Shown here one piece after another: positions 18,967-28,692 of a stretch of 64,000 nt of DNA. Each line of letters opens with the position of its first letter. The stretch's first letter is position 1. Both the position numbers and the translations under genes were made by a program. The stretch is from Rhodospirillaceae bacterium (lineage in GTDB: Bacteria > Pseudomonadota > Alphaproteobacteria > Bin65): NCBI GenBank assembly GCA_011523655.1, contig WTGH01000051.1:1-64000 (forward strand), in the 5' to 3' direction. The notes beneath the pieces are model-generated. The model was not told the DNA's origin. It saw nothing but the letters and a program-made list of their open reading frames with translations, and made no database searches.

Positions 18967-19232
18967 TACTTCGGCAGGCCGTGTTCGTCGTAAAGGTCTT
19001 CGACGAGTTCGCGCGCCGACTTGTCAGGATTTTTTCGCGGTAATTTCGAGACGCGCGAAACGATCTCCCGGGCCGCCTCCAGCTTGCGCTCACGTTCGCG
19101 CTGAACGGAACATTCCCTGGTCAGCCGCTGTTCGATCGCCGTCTTCACGGCAGCGTCGATGCTTTCGCCGGTCGCCTCGGCCAATTCGCGCGCCAGCCGG
19201 TCGATTTCCGGGTCGTCGATATTGAGCGGCAT
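18966..19232 (-). CDS. vapB: VapB-type antitoxin (Rv0623/PSK family)
   Basis: 88 aa. The N-terminal MPLNIDDPEIDRLARELAEATGESIDAAVKTAIEQRL is the Rv0623-like ribbon-helix-helix DNA-binding domain. The C-terminal charged helix (NPDKSARELVEDLYDEHGLPK) is the part that wraps the toxin. It is expected to repress its own promoter with VapC bound. About 70 bases separate it from the end of the monooxygenase gene upstream on the same strand. Confidence 0.9.
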   Translation of the reverse strand: MPLNIDDPEIDRLARELAEATGESIDAAVKTAIEQRLTRECSVQRERERKLEAAREIVSRVSKLPRKNPDKSARELVEDLYDEHGLPK

Positions 19233-19300
19233 CGTCGGTTTCCGGTCGCCGATAGTGTGGAACGAAAGTAGGTCGAATCCGGAATTTCTTCAACCGTCCA

Positions 19301-21583
19301 TCATTTTTCCGCCGAATCGAAACGCCAGATATAGCCGCGGTTCAGCGTGTCGTATTGCGGCGGCCATTCCACCTTGCCGTAGCCGATCTGGTCCATCTCG
19401 TAGGCCGCGTGGCGCGTCCAGTAGGGGTCGTACAGATGGGCCCGGGCAATCACGCACAGGTCGGCCCTTCCGCCGGCCAGGATGGAATTGGCGTCTTCGT
19501 AGGAACTGATCGCGCCGACCGCCATGGTGGGCCGGTCAAGCTCCAGGCGGATGCGCTCAGCGAACGGCGTCTGGAACAGCCGGCCGTATTCCGGCTCCTC
19601 GTCGGACACCACCTGCCCCGAGGAGGCGTCGATGATGTCGGCGCCCGCCGCATAGAGCAGGCCGGCGGCCTCCACGGCATCCGGGGGCGTCGTCCCGCCG
19701 GCCTTCCAGTCGTGCGCCGAAATCCGCACGGAGATCGGTTTCTCCTCCGGCCAGGCACCCCGCACCGCACGGAAGACCTCAAGCGGGAAGCGCATCCGGT
19801 TTTCCAGGCTGCCGCCGTATTCGTCGGTCCGGATGTTGGTCAGCGGCGAGACGAAGTTGTTGAGCAGATAGCCGTGCGCCATATGGACTTCGAGCATGTC
19901 GAAGCCGGCCCGCTCGGCGCGTATGGTCGCTTGACGATACTCCTCGACAACCCGGTCCATATCCGCCCGGCCCATCTCCCTGGGCACCTGGCTGTGCGGC
20001 TTGTAGGGCAGCGGCGAGGCCGCCATGATCGGCCAATTGCCGTCGGGCAAGGGCTCGTCGAATCCTTCCCACAGCAGGGTCGTTGAGCCCTTGCGCCCGG
20101 AATGGCCAAGCTGCAGGCCGATCTTCGCCTGGGTATAACGGTGAACGTAGTCGGTGATCCGTTTCCAGCCCGCGACATGGTCGTCGCTGTAGATGCCCGT
20201 GCAGCCGGGGCTGATCCGCCCCTCTCGGCTGACGTTGGTCATTTCCGCAATGACCAGACCCGCTCCGCCCATGGCGCGGCTGCCGAGATGGACGAGGTGC
20301 CAGTCGTCGGGCATGCCGTCCTCGGCGGAATACTGGCACATGGGCGAGACGACGATCCGGTTGTCCAGCACCATGTCGCGCAGCCGGAACGGCGTGAACA
20401 TGGGCGGCGGCGGCGGGCCGTCCGGCAGATTGACGCCCGACCGGTTGGCCGCGCCGGCGGCGAACCATCTGTCGACGCTCTCGACATATTCGGCGTCGCG
20501 TAGGCGCAGATTGCCGTGGCTGATGCGCAGGCTGCGGGTCAGCAGCGAAAAGCCGAACTGGATCGGCTCCAGAGTGTCGTAATAGCGCTCGGTTTCCTCG
20601 AACCAGCGCTGGGACACCTTCGCCGAGCGCTGCAGGCTCTCGACCTGCGGCCGGTAGGTTTCCTCATACTGCACAAGGCCCTTGTCAATCCCGCCGGTTT
20701 CGAGGATCGCGCCATGCAGGGCGATCGAGTCTTCCATCGCCAGCTTGGTGCCCGAACCGATGGAGAAATGCGCGGTGTGTACCGCGTCGCCCGCCAACAC
20801 CACATTGTCGAACGACCAGTTTTCGCAGGAGATGTTGGGAAACTGGCGCCAGTGCGACCGGTTCCTGATGATCCCGGCATCGCCGATATAGGGACGGAGC
20901 AGGTCGGCAACGTAGGCGACCGTGGCATCCTCGTCGGTGACCTCCAGCCCGGTGTTGGCGAAGGTCTCGTCGGTGCACTCGATGATGAGCGTCGACATGT
21001 CCTGGACGTAGCGATAGCAGTGCGTCCGCCAGAGGCCGTGCCCGTTTTCGATAAAGTGGAAGGTGAAGGCCGGGAAGTTGAAATCTGAGCCCAGCCAGAC
21101 GAAGCGGTTGGGCCGGAAATCGAGTTGCGGCCGGAACCGGTCCGCCCAGCGGTCGCGGGCGACCGAGTTGACGCCGTCAGCGGCATAGAGCAGGTCGCAA
21201 TCCCGCAGCGTCTCCGGATCGTCGATCCGCTCCTCGAAATGCATGTCGATGCCGAGTTCCCGGCAACGGTCCTGCATCAGCAGCAGCATCTTGACCCGGG
21301 ACATGCCGGCGAAGCCGTGGCCGGTGGATTTCAGCACCTGGCCCTTGATGTGGATATCGATATCGTCCCAGTGCTCGAACGACCGGGTGATCGCCTCGTG
21401 GGTCGGCGCGTCGGCCTCGCGGAAGCCCTCCATCGTCCGGTCGGAGAAAACGACACCGAAGCCGAAGGTGTCGTCGTGGCGGTTCTGCTCGTAGATCGCA
21501 ATCTGCGCATCCGGAAAGGATTTCTTCATCAGGATCGCGAAATACAGGCTTCCCGGCCCGCCGCCGAGGCAGTTGATTTTCAT
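19301..21583 (-). CDS. Bifunctional FAD monooxygenase / old-yellow-enzyme (2-aminobenzoyl-CoA monooxygenase/reductase or salicylyl-CoA 5-hydroxylase type)
   Basis: 760 aa fusion. Residues 1-390 form a class A flavoprotein hydroxylase: [10 protein letters not shown] at 7-16, and [23 protein letters not shown] near 264-286 (GD motif). Residues about 394-760 form an old-yellow-enzyme FMN barrel ([53 protein letters not shown]). Only 2-aminobenzoyl-CoA monooxygenase/reductase and the related salicylyl-CoA 5-hydroxylase are known with this build. The first hydroxylates and then reduces the ring of anthraniloyl-CoA to a non-aromatic oxocyclohexene-CoA. ATG 21583 is chosen because the FAD motif follows at once; the longer frame to 21685 is unconserved. 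Last gene of the minus operon, 115 bases after the ligase. Confidence 0.9.
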   Translation of the reverse strand: MKINCLGGGPGSLYFAILMKKSFPDAQIAIYEQNRHDDTFGFGVVFSDRTMEGFREADAPTHEAITRSFEHWDDIDIHIKGQVLKSTGHGFAGMSRVKMLLLMQDRCRELGIDMHFEERIDDPETLRDCDLLYAADGVNSVARDRWADRFRPQLDFRPNRFVWLGSDFNFPAFTFHFIENGHGLWRTHCYRYVQDMSTLIIECTDETFANTGLEVTDEDATVAYVADLLRPYIGDAGIIRNRSHWRQFPNISCENWSFDNVVLAGDAVHTAHFSIGSGTKLAMEDSIALHGAILETGGIDKGLVQYEETYRPQVESLQRSAKVSQRWFEETERYYDTLEPIQFGFSLLTRSLRISHGNLRLRDAEYVESVDRWFAAGAANRSGVNLPDGPPPPPMFTPFRLRDMVLDNRIVVSPMCQYSAEDGMPDDWHLVHLGSRAMGGAGLVIAEMTNVSREGRISPGCTGIYSDDHVAGWKRITDYVHRYTQAKIGLQLGHSGRKGSTTLLWEGFDEPLPDGNWPIMAASPLPYKPHSQVPREMGRADMDRVVEEYRQATIRAERAGFDMLEVHMAHGYLLNNFVSPLTNIRTDEYGGSLENRMRFPLEVFRAVRGAWPEEKPISVRISAHDWKAGGTTPPDAVEAAGLLYAAGADIIDASSGQVVSDEEPEYGRLFQTPFAERIRLELDRPTMAVGAISSYEDANSILAGGRADLCVIARAHLYDPYWTRHAAYEMDQIGYGKVEWPPQYDTLNRGYIWRFDSAEK

Positions 21584-21698
21584 AATCGTTTCCGCATTGT
21601 CCCGGACCGGGGCCTGGCTCCGGCCGGATCGAGGGTTTCGATAACGGTTGCCGGCGCGCTGTCGGCAGGCGCCGCACCGCCGCATCCGGCGATCCGGA

Positions 21699-23402
21699 TC
21701 ATTGCACGCGAATGCCCCGTTCGCGGGCCTTTCTTTCTTCCAGCCGGCGCAGCTTGAAGCGCTGAACCTTGCCGGTTTCCGTACGCGGCAGGTCGCGCAC
21801 GAACTCGACGGCGCGCGGATATTTGTAGGGTGCGATCTCGGCCTTGACGAACTCCTGGAGTTCTTCGGCGGTCGCTTCGCCGGCCTCCGCCGGATCGCGC
21901 AGGATCACGAAGGCCTTGACGATCCGGCCGCGTTGCTCGTCCGGCACGCCGACCACGGCGCACTCCTTGACTTTCGGATGATCGAGCAGCGCGTCCTCGA
22001 CCTCCGGGCCGCCGATGTTGTAGCCGGCGGAAACGATCATGTCGTCGGCCCGCGCGACATACCAGAAATAGCCGTCGGCATCCTGGCGGTAGCGGTCGCC
22101 CGGCAGGTTCCAGCCGTTGACGACATAGCTGCGCTGCCGTTCCTCGTTGTCGAGATATTTGCAGCCGGTCGGCCCCCTTGTCGCCAGCAGGCCTTCGCAG
22201 GGCGGTTCCAGGATGTTGCCGGTTTCGTCCACGATGCAGGCCTCGTAGCCGGGGATCGCCGTGCCGGTCGCGCCGGGCCGGATGTCGTCGCCCTCGGCCG
22301 AAACGAAAATGTGGATCATTTCGGTCGAGCCCAGGCCGTCGATGATCCGGATCCCGGTTGCGGCCCGGAATGCCTCGAAGGTCGGCAGGGGCAGAGTCTC
22401 ACCGGCAGAAACGCATTGTTTCAGGGTTTCAGGTGCGTTTCCGCTTTCCGCGATCTTGTCGGCGAGCGCGCGATACATGGTCGGCGCCGTGTAGAGCGTC
22501 GTGCAGCGGTATTCGTCGATCAGGTCGAGCAGAAGATCCGGCCCCGGCGGGCCGGGATAGAAGACGACGGAGGCTCCCGTCCGCATGGGAAACAGCAATT
22601 GCGCGCCCAGCCCGAAGGTGAAGGCGAGCGGCGGCGTGCCGACGTAAATGTCGTCCGGCGACGGCCGGTAGACATGTTTCGGGAAGCAGTCGCACATCGC
22701 GAGGATGTCGCGGTGGAAATGCACGGTTCCCTTGGGCTGGCCGGTCGTGCCGGAGGTAAAGGCAATCAGCCCGACATCGTCGGCCGCGGTATCGACATTG
22801 TCGAAACCGGGCGGCTTGCGGGCCGCGGCCCGATCGAGGTCGGCCGCCGGGTCCGATCCGTCGCCGAGGGCGGTAAAGAATTTCACCTTGTGCAGGAGCG
22901 GCGCCCGCTCCATCGCAGCGTCGCCCTCGGCCCGGAGGTCGATATCGCACAGGAAATGGCGGATTTCCGCCTTTTCCGCCATATAGGCCAGTTCTCGGGC
23001 GCGCAGCAGCGGCATCGTCGCGACGACGATCCCGCCGGCCTTCAGCACCGCCAGCCAGCAGGCCGCCATCATCGGGTTGTTCGGGCCGCGCAGCAGCACC
23101 CGATTGCCCGTCTCCAGACCCATATCCTCGACCAGCACCCGGGCCACGGCGTCGGCCCTGGCCTTCAGGTCGGCATAGGTCCAGACATGACCGGCATAGC
23201 GGATGCAGGGCCGCCCGGCCCAGCCCAGTTCCGTTGCCGCCTTGTCGAGCAGTTCGACGGCCGCGTTCATCCGGTCCGGATAGGCCGCCAGCTCCGGCAG
23301 CCCGGAATAGTCGATCTCCGGCCACAGCTCCTTCGGCGGCAGGTTGTCCCGCGCGAAGGTGTCCTTGAAGGCGGTGACGCCATCGCCGGGAATCCTAGCC
23401 AT
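21699..23402 (-). CDS. Benzoate-CoA-ligase-family enzyme (probable 2-aminobenzoate--CoA ligase)
   Basis: 567 aa ANL enzyme. Motifs: [21 protein letters not shown] (P-loop near 190-210), [23 protein letters not shown] (adenine-binding STE-type motif), [30 protein letters not shown] hinge, and the catalytic Lys in [13 protein letters not shown]. The N-terminus ([17 protein letters not shown]) is that of 2-aminobenzoate/benzoate-CoA ligases. It would make anthraniloyl-CoA, the substrate of the fused monooxygenase downstream; salicylate or another benzoate is the alternative. Its start overlaps the acyl-CoA dehydrogenase stop by eight bases. Confidence 0.87.
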   Translation of the reverse strand: MARIPGDGVTAFKDTFARDNLPPKELWPEIDYSGLPELAAYPDRMNAAVELLDKAATELGWAGRPCIRYAGHVWTYADLKARADAVARVLVEDMGLETGNRVLLRGPNNPMMAACWLAVLKAGGIVVATMPLLRARELAYMAEKAEIRHFLCDIDLRAEGDAAMERAPLLHKVKFFTALGDGSDPAADLDRAAARKPPGFDNVDTAADDVGLIAFTSGTTGQPKGTVHFHRDILAMCDCFPKHVYRPSPDDIYVGTPPLAFTFGLGAQLLFPMRTGASVVFYPGPPGPDLLLDLIDEYRCTTLYTAPTMYRALADKIAESGNAPETLKQCVSAGETLPLPTFEAFRAATGIRIIDGLGSTEMIHIFVSAEGDDIRPGATGTAIPGYEACIVDETGNILEPPCEGLLATRGPTGCKYLDNEERQRSYVVNGWNLPGDRYRQDADGYFWYVARADDMIVSAGYNIGGPEVEDALLDHPKVKECAVVGVPDEQRGRIVKAFVILRDPAEAGEATAEELQEFVKAEIAPYKYPRAVEFVRDLPRTETGKVQRFKLRRLEERKARERGIRVQ

Positions 23403-24585
23403 GAGGCGCCCCGAGGGCCGTTACCGTCTGGCCGGCGATCACCAGTTTCTGCACTTCGCTCGTTCCCTCATAGATGCGCAGGGCGCGAATCTCACGATAC
23501 AGTTCTTCGACCTTCTGGCCTACAGTCACGCCCTGCCCGCCGAAAATCTGCACCGCTTCGTCGACCACGTCCTGCGCCGCTTCCGTGGCGTACAGTTTGG
23601 CCATCGAGCTCTCGCGCGTCACCCGGATATTCCTGACGTCCTTCGTCCAGCCGGAGCGATAGACCAGCAGGGCCATGGCATCCACCTTGACGGCCATTTC
23701 GGCGATCTTGGCCTGGATAAGCTGGAACTCGCCGATCGCCTGGCCGAACGCCCTGCGGCTCTGCGAATAGGCCACGGCTTCGTCGAGCGCCCGGCGCGCC
23801 ATGCCGAGCGCGGCGGCGCCGACCGTCGTCCGGAAGATATCGAGATTGGCCATCGCGATCCGGAAGCCTTCGCCCGGATTGCCCAGCAGATGGCTGGCCG
23901 GAACGCGGCAATCCTCGAAAGACAGGGTCGCCAGAGGATGGGGCGCCATCACGTCGATCCGGCCGGCGACCCGGAAACCCGGAAAATCGGCGTCGACAAC
24001 GAATGCGGAAAGCCCCCTGGCGCCGGGCGCCTCGCCGGTCCGGGCAATCACGACGTAATGGTCGGCGATGCCGCCGTTCGAAATCCAGGTCTTGGTGCCG
24101 TTGAGGACGAAATGATTGCCGTCGAGCTCGGCCGTCGTCTCGAGCGCCGCAACGTCCGAGCCGCCCTGGGGCTCCGACATCGCCAGCGCCGCGATCCGCT
24201 CGCCCGTCGCAACCCGCGGCAGGTATTCAGCCTTCAGTTCGTCCGAGCCGTAGAGCGTGATCGCGCCGGTGCCCAGCCCCTGCATGACGAAACTGAAATC
24301 GGCGAGGCCGAGATAGTAGCCGAGAATCTCCCGGCCGAGGGCGATGGAGCGAACGTCGAGCGTCTCATGCGTTCCGCCATAGGCCGCCGGCACGGTCAGT
24401 TTCAGCCAGCCGGCCTCGCCCAGCATGCGGACCAGGCGCAGGCAGATATCGTCGACATCGGTCTTGCCGTGAACCTCATGCTCCATCGGGCGCAGGTTGG
24501 CCTCCGCCCAGGCGCGCAGTTCGGCCGCGAGTTCCCGGTGCCGGTCTTCGAGAAACGGCCAGTCGAGATAGGTCGAATCCGGCAT
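23395..24585 (-). CDS. Acyl-CoA dehydrogenase
   Basis: 396 aa FAD enzyme. Seen: [16 protein letters not shown] (FAD/substrate motif near 140-155), [36 protein letters not shown], and the C-terminal catalytic Glu in [15 protein letters not shown]. Probably oxidises a ring-derived or branched acyl-CoA in the beta-oxidation-like part of the aromatic pathway. The ATG at 24585 shares one base with the preceding stop (TGATG), and its own end overlaps the ligase start by eight bases, so translation is coupled throughout. Confidence 0.93.
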   Translation of the reverse strand: MPDSTYLDWPFLEDRHRELAAELRAWAEANLRPMEHEVHGKTDVDDICLRLVRMLGEAGWLKLTVPAAYGGTHETLDVRSIALGREILGYYLGLADFSFVMQGLGTGAITLYGSDELKAEYLPRVATGERIAALAMSEPQGGSDVAALETTAELDGNHFVLNGTKTWISNGGIADHYVVIARTGEAPGARGLSAFVVDADFPGFRVAGRIDVMAPHPLATLSFEDCRVPASHLLGNPGEGFRIAMANLDIFRTTVGAAALGMARRALDEAVAYSQSRRAFGQAIGEFQLIQAKIAEMAVKVDAMALLVYRSGWTKDVRNIRVTRESSMAKLYATEAAQDVVDEAVQIFGGQGVTVGQKVEELYREIRALRIYEGTSEVQKLVIAGQTVTALGAPHG

Positions 24586-25463
24586 CAGTTGCCCTCGAAC
24601 ACCGGCTTTTCCTTGGCCACGAAGGCGTGGTAGGCGCGGTGGTAATCTTGGGTCTGCATGCAGATCGCCTGGGCCTGGGCCTCGGCCTCGATATACTGCT
24701 CCAGTCCCATGTTCCATTCCATGTCCAGCATCTTCTTGGTCATGGCATTGCCGAAGGTCGGTCCGTCGGCGAGCCGCGCGGCGAACGCCTGCGCCGCCCC
24801 AAGGAGTTCGCCGCTGTCGACCAGCCGGTTGTAGAAGCCCCAGCGCTCGCCCTCGTCTCCCGTCATGGCGCGTCCGGTATACAGCAGTTCCGCCGCCCGG
24901 CCCTGGCCGATGATACGCGGGAGGATGGCGCAGGCGCCCATATCGCAGCCGGCCAGCCCCACCCGGTTGAACAGGTAGAGCACCCTGGCCTCCGGCGTCC
25001 CGAAGCGGATATCGCAGGCCATGGCGATCGCGCCGCCGGCGCCGGCGCAGATGCCGTCAATTGCCGCGACGACCGGCTGCGAGCAGGTCCGGATCGCCTT
25101 CACCAGGTCGCCGGTCATGCGGGTGAAATTCAGCAGTCCCGGCATGTCCAGGTCGAGCAGCGGACCGATGATCTCGTGGACGTCGCCGCCGGTACAGAAA
25201 TTGCCGCCGGCGCCCGTCACCACCACCGCCCTGACATCTTCGGCGTAGCTCAGCGCCCGGAAGGTATCGCGCAGTTCGGCATAGCTCTCGAAGGTCAGCG
25301 GATTTTTCTTCTCCGGCCGGTTGAGCGTGATCGTGGCGACCTTGCCGTCGACCTCCCATTTGAAATGCTTCGGCCGATAGTCGGCAGCCAGCGAAGGCGA
25401 GGTATCTTCCAGCATCTGGCCGAAGGTGCGGCCGTGACGCTTGAGCATGTCGGTTTCGGGCAT
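24585..25463 (-). CDS. Enoyl-CoA hydratase family protein
   Basis: 292 aa crotonase. An N-terminal extension of about 30 residues precedes the fold ([28 protein letters not shown]). Oxyanion segments are [11 protein letters not shown] and [47 protein letters not shown] is a signature I associate with crotonases of CoA-dependent aromatic clusters. Likely hydrates or hydrolyses a cyclic or ring-opened enoyl-CoA. Coupled to the dehydrogenase downstream (TGATG); 36 bases after marR. Confidence 0.9.
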   Translation of the reverse strand: MPETDMLKRHGRTFGQMLEDTSPSLAADYRPKHFKWEVDGKVATITLNRPEKKNPLTFESYAELRDTFRALSYAEDVRAVVVTGAGGNFCTGGDVHEIIGPLLDLDMPGLLNFTRMTGDLVKAIRTCSQPVVAAIDGICAGAGGAIAMACDIRFGTPEARVLYLFNRVGLAGCDMGACAILPRIIGQGRAAELLYTGRAMTGDEGERWGFYNRLVDSGELLGAAQAFAARLADGPTFGNAMTKKMLDMEWNMGLEQYIEAEAQAQAICMQTQDYHRAYHAFVAKEKPVFEGN

Positions 25464-25499
25464 CGGCTTCCTCGAAGCTGCGGCGGACGGAAACGGCGC

Positions 25500-26003
25500 T
25501 CAGCCGCCGCCCGCCTTGTCGTGCAAATGATCTTTCAGGCGGCCCAACAGGGTCTGCAGCTGGCGCAGGTCCGACCGCTTCATCGCCCCGAGCTTGGCGG
25601 CGATCACCGCCTCGTGGTTCGGCAGCATTTCGCGGAATGCCGTCGCGCCTTTCTGCGTCAGCCTGACGATATGGGCCCGGCGGTCTTTCGGCATCGGCGT
25701 GCGCTCGACCAGGCCTTCCTCGACCAGCCGGTCGATCAGTCCGGTAACATTGCCCCTGGTGACCATCAGCCGGCGGGAAAGTTCGCCCATCGTCAGGCCT
25801 TCGGGTGCGCGCTCGAGCTGCGACAGCAGGTCGAAGCGCGGCAGGGTCATGCCGAAGGCGGCGCGCAGTTCCTGGCGCACATCCTGCTCGATGCGGTTGG
25901 CGCAGGACAGCAGGCGCAGCCAGACCCGCAATTCCAGCTTGTCGTCGGCCGTCGCCGCAGTCTCGCGGTCGACAGCGCCACCCGGCTTGATGTCGCCGTC
26001 CAT
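25500..26003 (-). CDS. MarR-family transcriptional regulator
   Basis: 167 aa winged-helix protein. ELRAAFGMTLPRFDLLSQLERAPEGLTMGELSRRLMVTRGNVTGLIDRLVEEGLVERTPMPKDRRA holds the MarR recognition helix and wing with the conserved DRR. Such regulators in CoA-dependent aromatic operons usually respond to the aryl-CoA intermediate. ATG 26003 shares one base with the SDR stop; an in-frame GTG three bases earlier is possible. The obvious target is the divergent promoter region at 26875-26930. Confidence 0.9.
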   Translation of the reverse strand: MDGDIKPGGAVDRETAATADDKLELRVWLRLLSCANRIEQDVRQELRAAFGMTLPRFDLLSQLERAPEGLTMGELSRRLMVTRGNVTGLIDRLVEEGLVERTPMPKDRRAHIVRLTQKGATAFREMLPNHEAVIAAKLGAMKRSDLRQLQTLLGRLKDHLHDKAGGG

Positions 26004-26812
26004 CACATGACCTCGCCGCCCGCCACCGGGATCGACTGTCCGGTGATCGAGCCGCTGTCCGGCCGGGCCAGCCAGACCACGACGTTCGCAACCTCTTCCG
26101 GATCGATCAGGCGGCCCTGGGGGTTGCCCTGCGCCAGCTGGGCCCGCGCCGCTTCAGCATCCATGCCGGTCTTTTCGACGATGTTGGCGATGGTATCGGC
26201 CGTCATGTCGGTCTCGACATAACCGGGGCAGACCGCGTTCACCGTCACACCCGTTTTGGCGGTTTCCAGCGCCAAGGACCGGGTCAGGCCGACCACCCCG
26301 TGCTTCGATGCGACATAGGCGGCGACATAGCGGTAGCCGACCAGACCTGCCGTCGAAGCAACGTTGATAATGCGGCCGTACCCCGCCTCGGTCATCGCCG
26401 GCAGCGCCTGCCGGATGCACAGGAAGGTGCTCAGCAGGTTGATCTCGACCATGCGCATGAAGAAATCCGTCGTCGTGCGCTTGAAGGGGGCGCTGTCGCC
26501 GCGCCCGGCATTGTTGACCAGAACGGAAACCGGCCCGCGGTCCGCGACCGCCCTGGCGAAAGCGGCTTCGACGACAGCCTCGTCCGTGACATCGGCAGGG
26601 GCGATCCCGGCTGCAGTGCCGAAGCGCTCCGCCAGTTCAGCCTGTTTGGCCTCCAGCGTGGACGGGGTCCGGCCGAGCAGCGTGAGTGCGGCGCCCTGGG
26701 CGGCCAGGGCGTCGGCAATCGCCGCGCCGATGCCGCGCCCGCCACCGGTCACCAGGACGTGCTGTCCCTTGAGCAGGTCGGACTGGAGAGCGGTCATTGC
26801 GGTGGCGCTCAT
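26003..26812 (-). CDS. Short-chain dehydrogenase/reductase (3-hydroxyacyl-CoA dehydrogenase-like)
   Basis: 269 aa. Nucleotide motif VTGGGRGIGAAIAD (about 21-34), NNAGRG near 98, catalytic Ser in INVASTAGLVG, YVAAYVASKHGV (Tyr and Lys), and the PGYVETDM loop. Same type as the 3-hydroxyacyl-CoA dehydrogenases of PHA and aromatic pathways. First gene of the minus-strand operon, so it is transcribed from the divergent promoter shared with the RidA-like gene. No good ribosome site is seen for ATG 26812 or the alternative at 26797. Confidence 0.88.
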   Translation of the reverse strand: MSATAMTALQSDLLKGQHVLVTGGGRGIGAAIADALAAQGAALTLLGRTPSTLEAKQAELAERFGTAAGIAPADVTDEAVVEAAFARAVADRGPVSVLVNNAGRGDSAPFKRTTTDFFMRMVEINLLSTFLCIRQALPAMTEAGYGRIINVASTAGLVGYRYVAAYVASKHGVVGLTRSLALETAKTGVTVNAVCPGYVETDMTADTIANIVEKTGMDAEAARAQLAQGNPQGRLIDPEEVANVVVWLARPDSGSITGQSIPVAGGEVM

Positions 26813-26874
26813 GGCGTGGGGCGAAACCTGGGGAAGGCAAGGACGACCGGGGCAAAGCGGCCCAAACGCGGGAC

Positions 26875-26930
26875 TGGACAGCCGAAAAATAGTTTAGATA
26901 TAAAATATTCAGACCTAAAATTTCTGTCCA
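26875..26930. promoter_or_regulatory. Face-to-face divergent promoters with central dyad (candidate MarR operator)
   Basis: Plus strand, toward the RidA-like gene: TGGACA (26875-26880), 18 bases, TATAAA (26899-26904). Minus strand, toward the SDR operon: TGGACA (26930-26925), 17 bases, TATTTT (26907-26902). The two -10 boxes overlap, so the promoters should compete. TTTAG (26893-26897) and CTAAA (26915-26919) form an inverted repeat centred at 26906, exactly over the overlapping -10s. The block is AT-rich within otherwise GC-rich DNA. Binding by the MarR protein of the operon is inferred. Confidence 0.6.
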
Positions 26931-26956
26931 CCCCTTTGTTTACCGGAGCGACCGAG

Positions 26957-27352
26957 ATGCAGATTTTGCAACCGCCCGGCTGGCCGCGCGCCAAAGGCTA
27001 TTCCAACGGCGTCGCCGCGAAAGGAACCCTGGTTTTCGTTGCCGGCGAGATCGGCTGGGATCCGGTCACCGAGAGGGTCGTCTCCGACGATTTCACGGCC
27101 CAGTTCCGGCAGGCGCTGGAAAATACCGTGGCGATCCTGAAGGAAGCGAACGCCCGGCCGGACCATATCGTCCGGATGACGTGGTTCATTACCGACAAGA
27201 AGGCGTATCTGGATGACGCCCGTGCCGTCGGCCATGCCTGGCGCGATGTGATCGGTCGCCACTATCCGGCGATGGCCGTGATCGAGGTCAAGGGCCTGAT
27301 GGAGCCCGGCGCCATGGTGGAAATCGAAACCACGGCCGTGATCCCCGACTGA
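26957..27352 (+). CDS. RidA (YjgF/UK114)-family protein lacking the usual catalytic arginine
   Basis: 131 aa. The chorismate-mutase-like fold is clear: FVAGEIGWDP, FTAQFRQALENTVAILKEANARPDHIVRMTWFITD, and the C-terminal GAMVEIETTAVIPD. In canonical RidA a PAR(S/T) motif provides the Arg that binds the imine/enamine substrate; here the position reads YPAMAVIEV (Met106). The protein therefore falls in an Arg-less Rid subfamily of unknown activity rather than RidA itself. GGAG lies eight bases before the ATG. A RidA-like gene is, as I recall, also present in the Azoarcus evansii 2-aminobenzoate clusters, so it probably acts in that pathway. Confidence 0.88.
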   Translation: MQILQPPGWPRAKGYSNGVAAKGTLVFVAGEIGWDPVTERVVSDDFTAQFRQALENTVAILKEANARPDHIVRMTWFITDKKAYLDDARAVGHAWRDVIGRHYPAMAVIEVKGLMEPGAMVEIETTAVIPD

Positions 27353-27539
27353 ATCCCGATGCGGCCCCGCGGCCTCCTGTCCATTCCGGGGCGGCGGTCG
27401 TGAAACGGCATGGCCGTTCGGCATTGAACGACCCAGCCGCCTAAGCCACAATATTGCTCGTAAGCGCCAACGGCGACCGGGCATCGAAGAATCGGGTTCG
27501 GCGCCGCATCATCGGAGACGAAAGGCCGGGAGCGGACCG

Positions 27540-27959
27540 ATGCGGGACATCATCCGGGCCGTGCTGACTGCAAACAGCGAGTTCTACCGCGCCTTCCGCG
27601 AGCGGGATATCGGCGCTCTGGAGGATTTGCTGGCGGTTCGATCGCCGGTCGCGTGCATCCATCCGGGCTGGGACATCCTGACCGACCGTGAAGAAGTCCT
27701 CAACAGCTGGCGGCAGATCCTCTCCCACCAGCAGGATGTTGCCATCGAGTGCCGTAACGCAACGCCCTACATTTTCGACGAGGTCGCCATCGTCCTGTGC
27801 CATGAGCGTCTCGGCGGCCATACGCTGGCGGCGACCAACATGTTCCGGCACGAAGAAGGCGAATGGCGCATGATCCATCACCAGGCGAGCCCCATGGCGG
27901 TTTCGATGGACGAGCCGGAAGACCCGGACATCCCGGAGCCGACCCGCCGTCTGCATTGA
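27540..27959 (+). CDS. NTF2-like (SnoaL/DUF4440) family protein
   Basis: 139 aa single-domain protein: N-terminal helix LTANSEFYRAFRERDIGALEDLLA, CIHPGWDILTDREEVLNSWRQIL, then strands ending EGEWRMIHHQASPMA. This is the nuclear-transport-factor-2-like cone fold used by ketosteroid isomerases, small hydrolases and non-enzymatic domains. No substrate can be inferred. ATG 27540 has GGGAG a few bases upstream. It stands alone, 187 bases after the RidA-like gene. Confidence 0.8.
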   Translation: MRDIIRAVLTANSEFYRAFRERDIGALEDLLAVRSPVACIHPGWDILTDREEVLNSWRQILSHQQDVAIECRNATPYIFDEVAIVLCHERLGGHTLAATNMFRHEEGEWRMIHHQASPMAVSMDEPEDPDIPEPTRRLH

Positions 27960-27992
27960 CCGATCTGTTTATTCGCCAGCCGCTCGCGGCGG

Positions 27993-28034
27993 TCGACAAG
28001 TAACCTGTACTAATATACTGGACAGTACGGTATA
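27993..28034 (+). promoter_or_regulatory. tetR promoter with overlapping inverted repeats
   Basis: Candidate promoter TCGACA (27993-27998), 15-base spacer, TATACT (28014-28019). Two dyads cover it: GTACT (28007-28011) with AGTAC (28024-28028), and TATAC (28014-28018) with GTATA (28030-28034). An AT-rich dyad over the -10 and start point is what a self-repressing TetR protein would use. The spacer is short, so the promoter is tentative. Confidence 0.5.
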
Positions 28035-28083
28035 GTTACGCCTGCCTGTTTCGGTCCACAGCATAACCACAGGGACGCCGACC

Positions 28084-28641
28084 ATGAGGCCTAAAAAGAA
28101 AGACCAGTTGGTCGACACAGCGCTCCGGCTGTTTTGTCGTTCCGGCTTTCGCGCGACGGGTATCGATACGATCCTGGCCGAAGCGGGTGTCGCCAAGATG
28201 ACGTTGTACAACAATTTCGGCTCCAAGGAGGCGCTGATCCTGGCGGCCCTGGAAAAACGGGACGAGGAGCATATCGCCTGGCTCACTGCCGAAACGGACG
28301 CGCGTGCCGCGGCGCCGGAAGACGGTCTGCTTGCCCTGTTCGATGCGCTGGACGCCTGGTTCGCCGGCAAGGATTTCCATGGCTGCCCCTTCCTGAAGGC
28401 GTCCGGCGAGTTCGACGATCACAACGATCCGGTTCACCGTGCGGCGCTGGCCCACAAAGGAAAGCTGCTCGCCCTGATTCGGGAACTGGCCGAAGCCGCC
28501 GGCGCGCCCGATCCGGCGCGGATTGCCGGAGAAATCTACCTGCTGGTCGAAGGGGCCACCGTCGTCGCCCAGCTGACCGGCGACCGCTCCACTGCCGCCC
28601 GGGCGAAACAGGCGGCCGAAGCGCTGCTTGCCGCCGGCTGA
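28084..28641 (+). CDS. TetR/AcrR-family transcriptional regulator
   Basis: 185 aa. N-terminal helix-turn-helix DTALRLFCRSGFRATGIDTILAEAGVAKMTLYNNFGSKEALILAAL is typical TetR. The C-terminal ligand domain contains DFHGCPFLKASGEF, found in a common TetR branch. Likely represses its own gene through the dyads at 28007-28034. The next gene downstream begins 50 bases away and encodes a secreted protein; whether it is co-transcribed is unknown. Confidence 0.92.
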   Translation: MRPKKKDQLVDTALRLFCRSGFRATGIDTILAEAGVAKMTLYNNFGSKEALILAALEKRDEEHIAWLTAETDARAAAPEDGLLALFDALDAWFAGKDFHGCPFLKASGEFDDHNDPVHRAALAHKGKLLALIRELAEAAGAPDPARIAGEIYLLVEGATVVAQLTGDRSTAARAKQAAEALLAAG

Positions 28642-28692
28642 CGCCGGGGCGCCCGGCATTTCCGCTCGGCTGGCCGGTCCGCCAATCGGCGA

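Noticed and set aside
26957..27352. Canonical RidA enamine deaminase
   Set aside because: Fold is right but the key arginine is replaced by methionine, so the specific name was not used.
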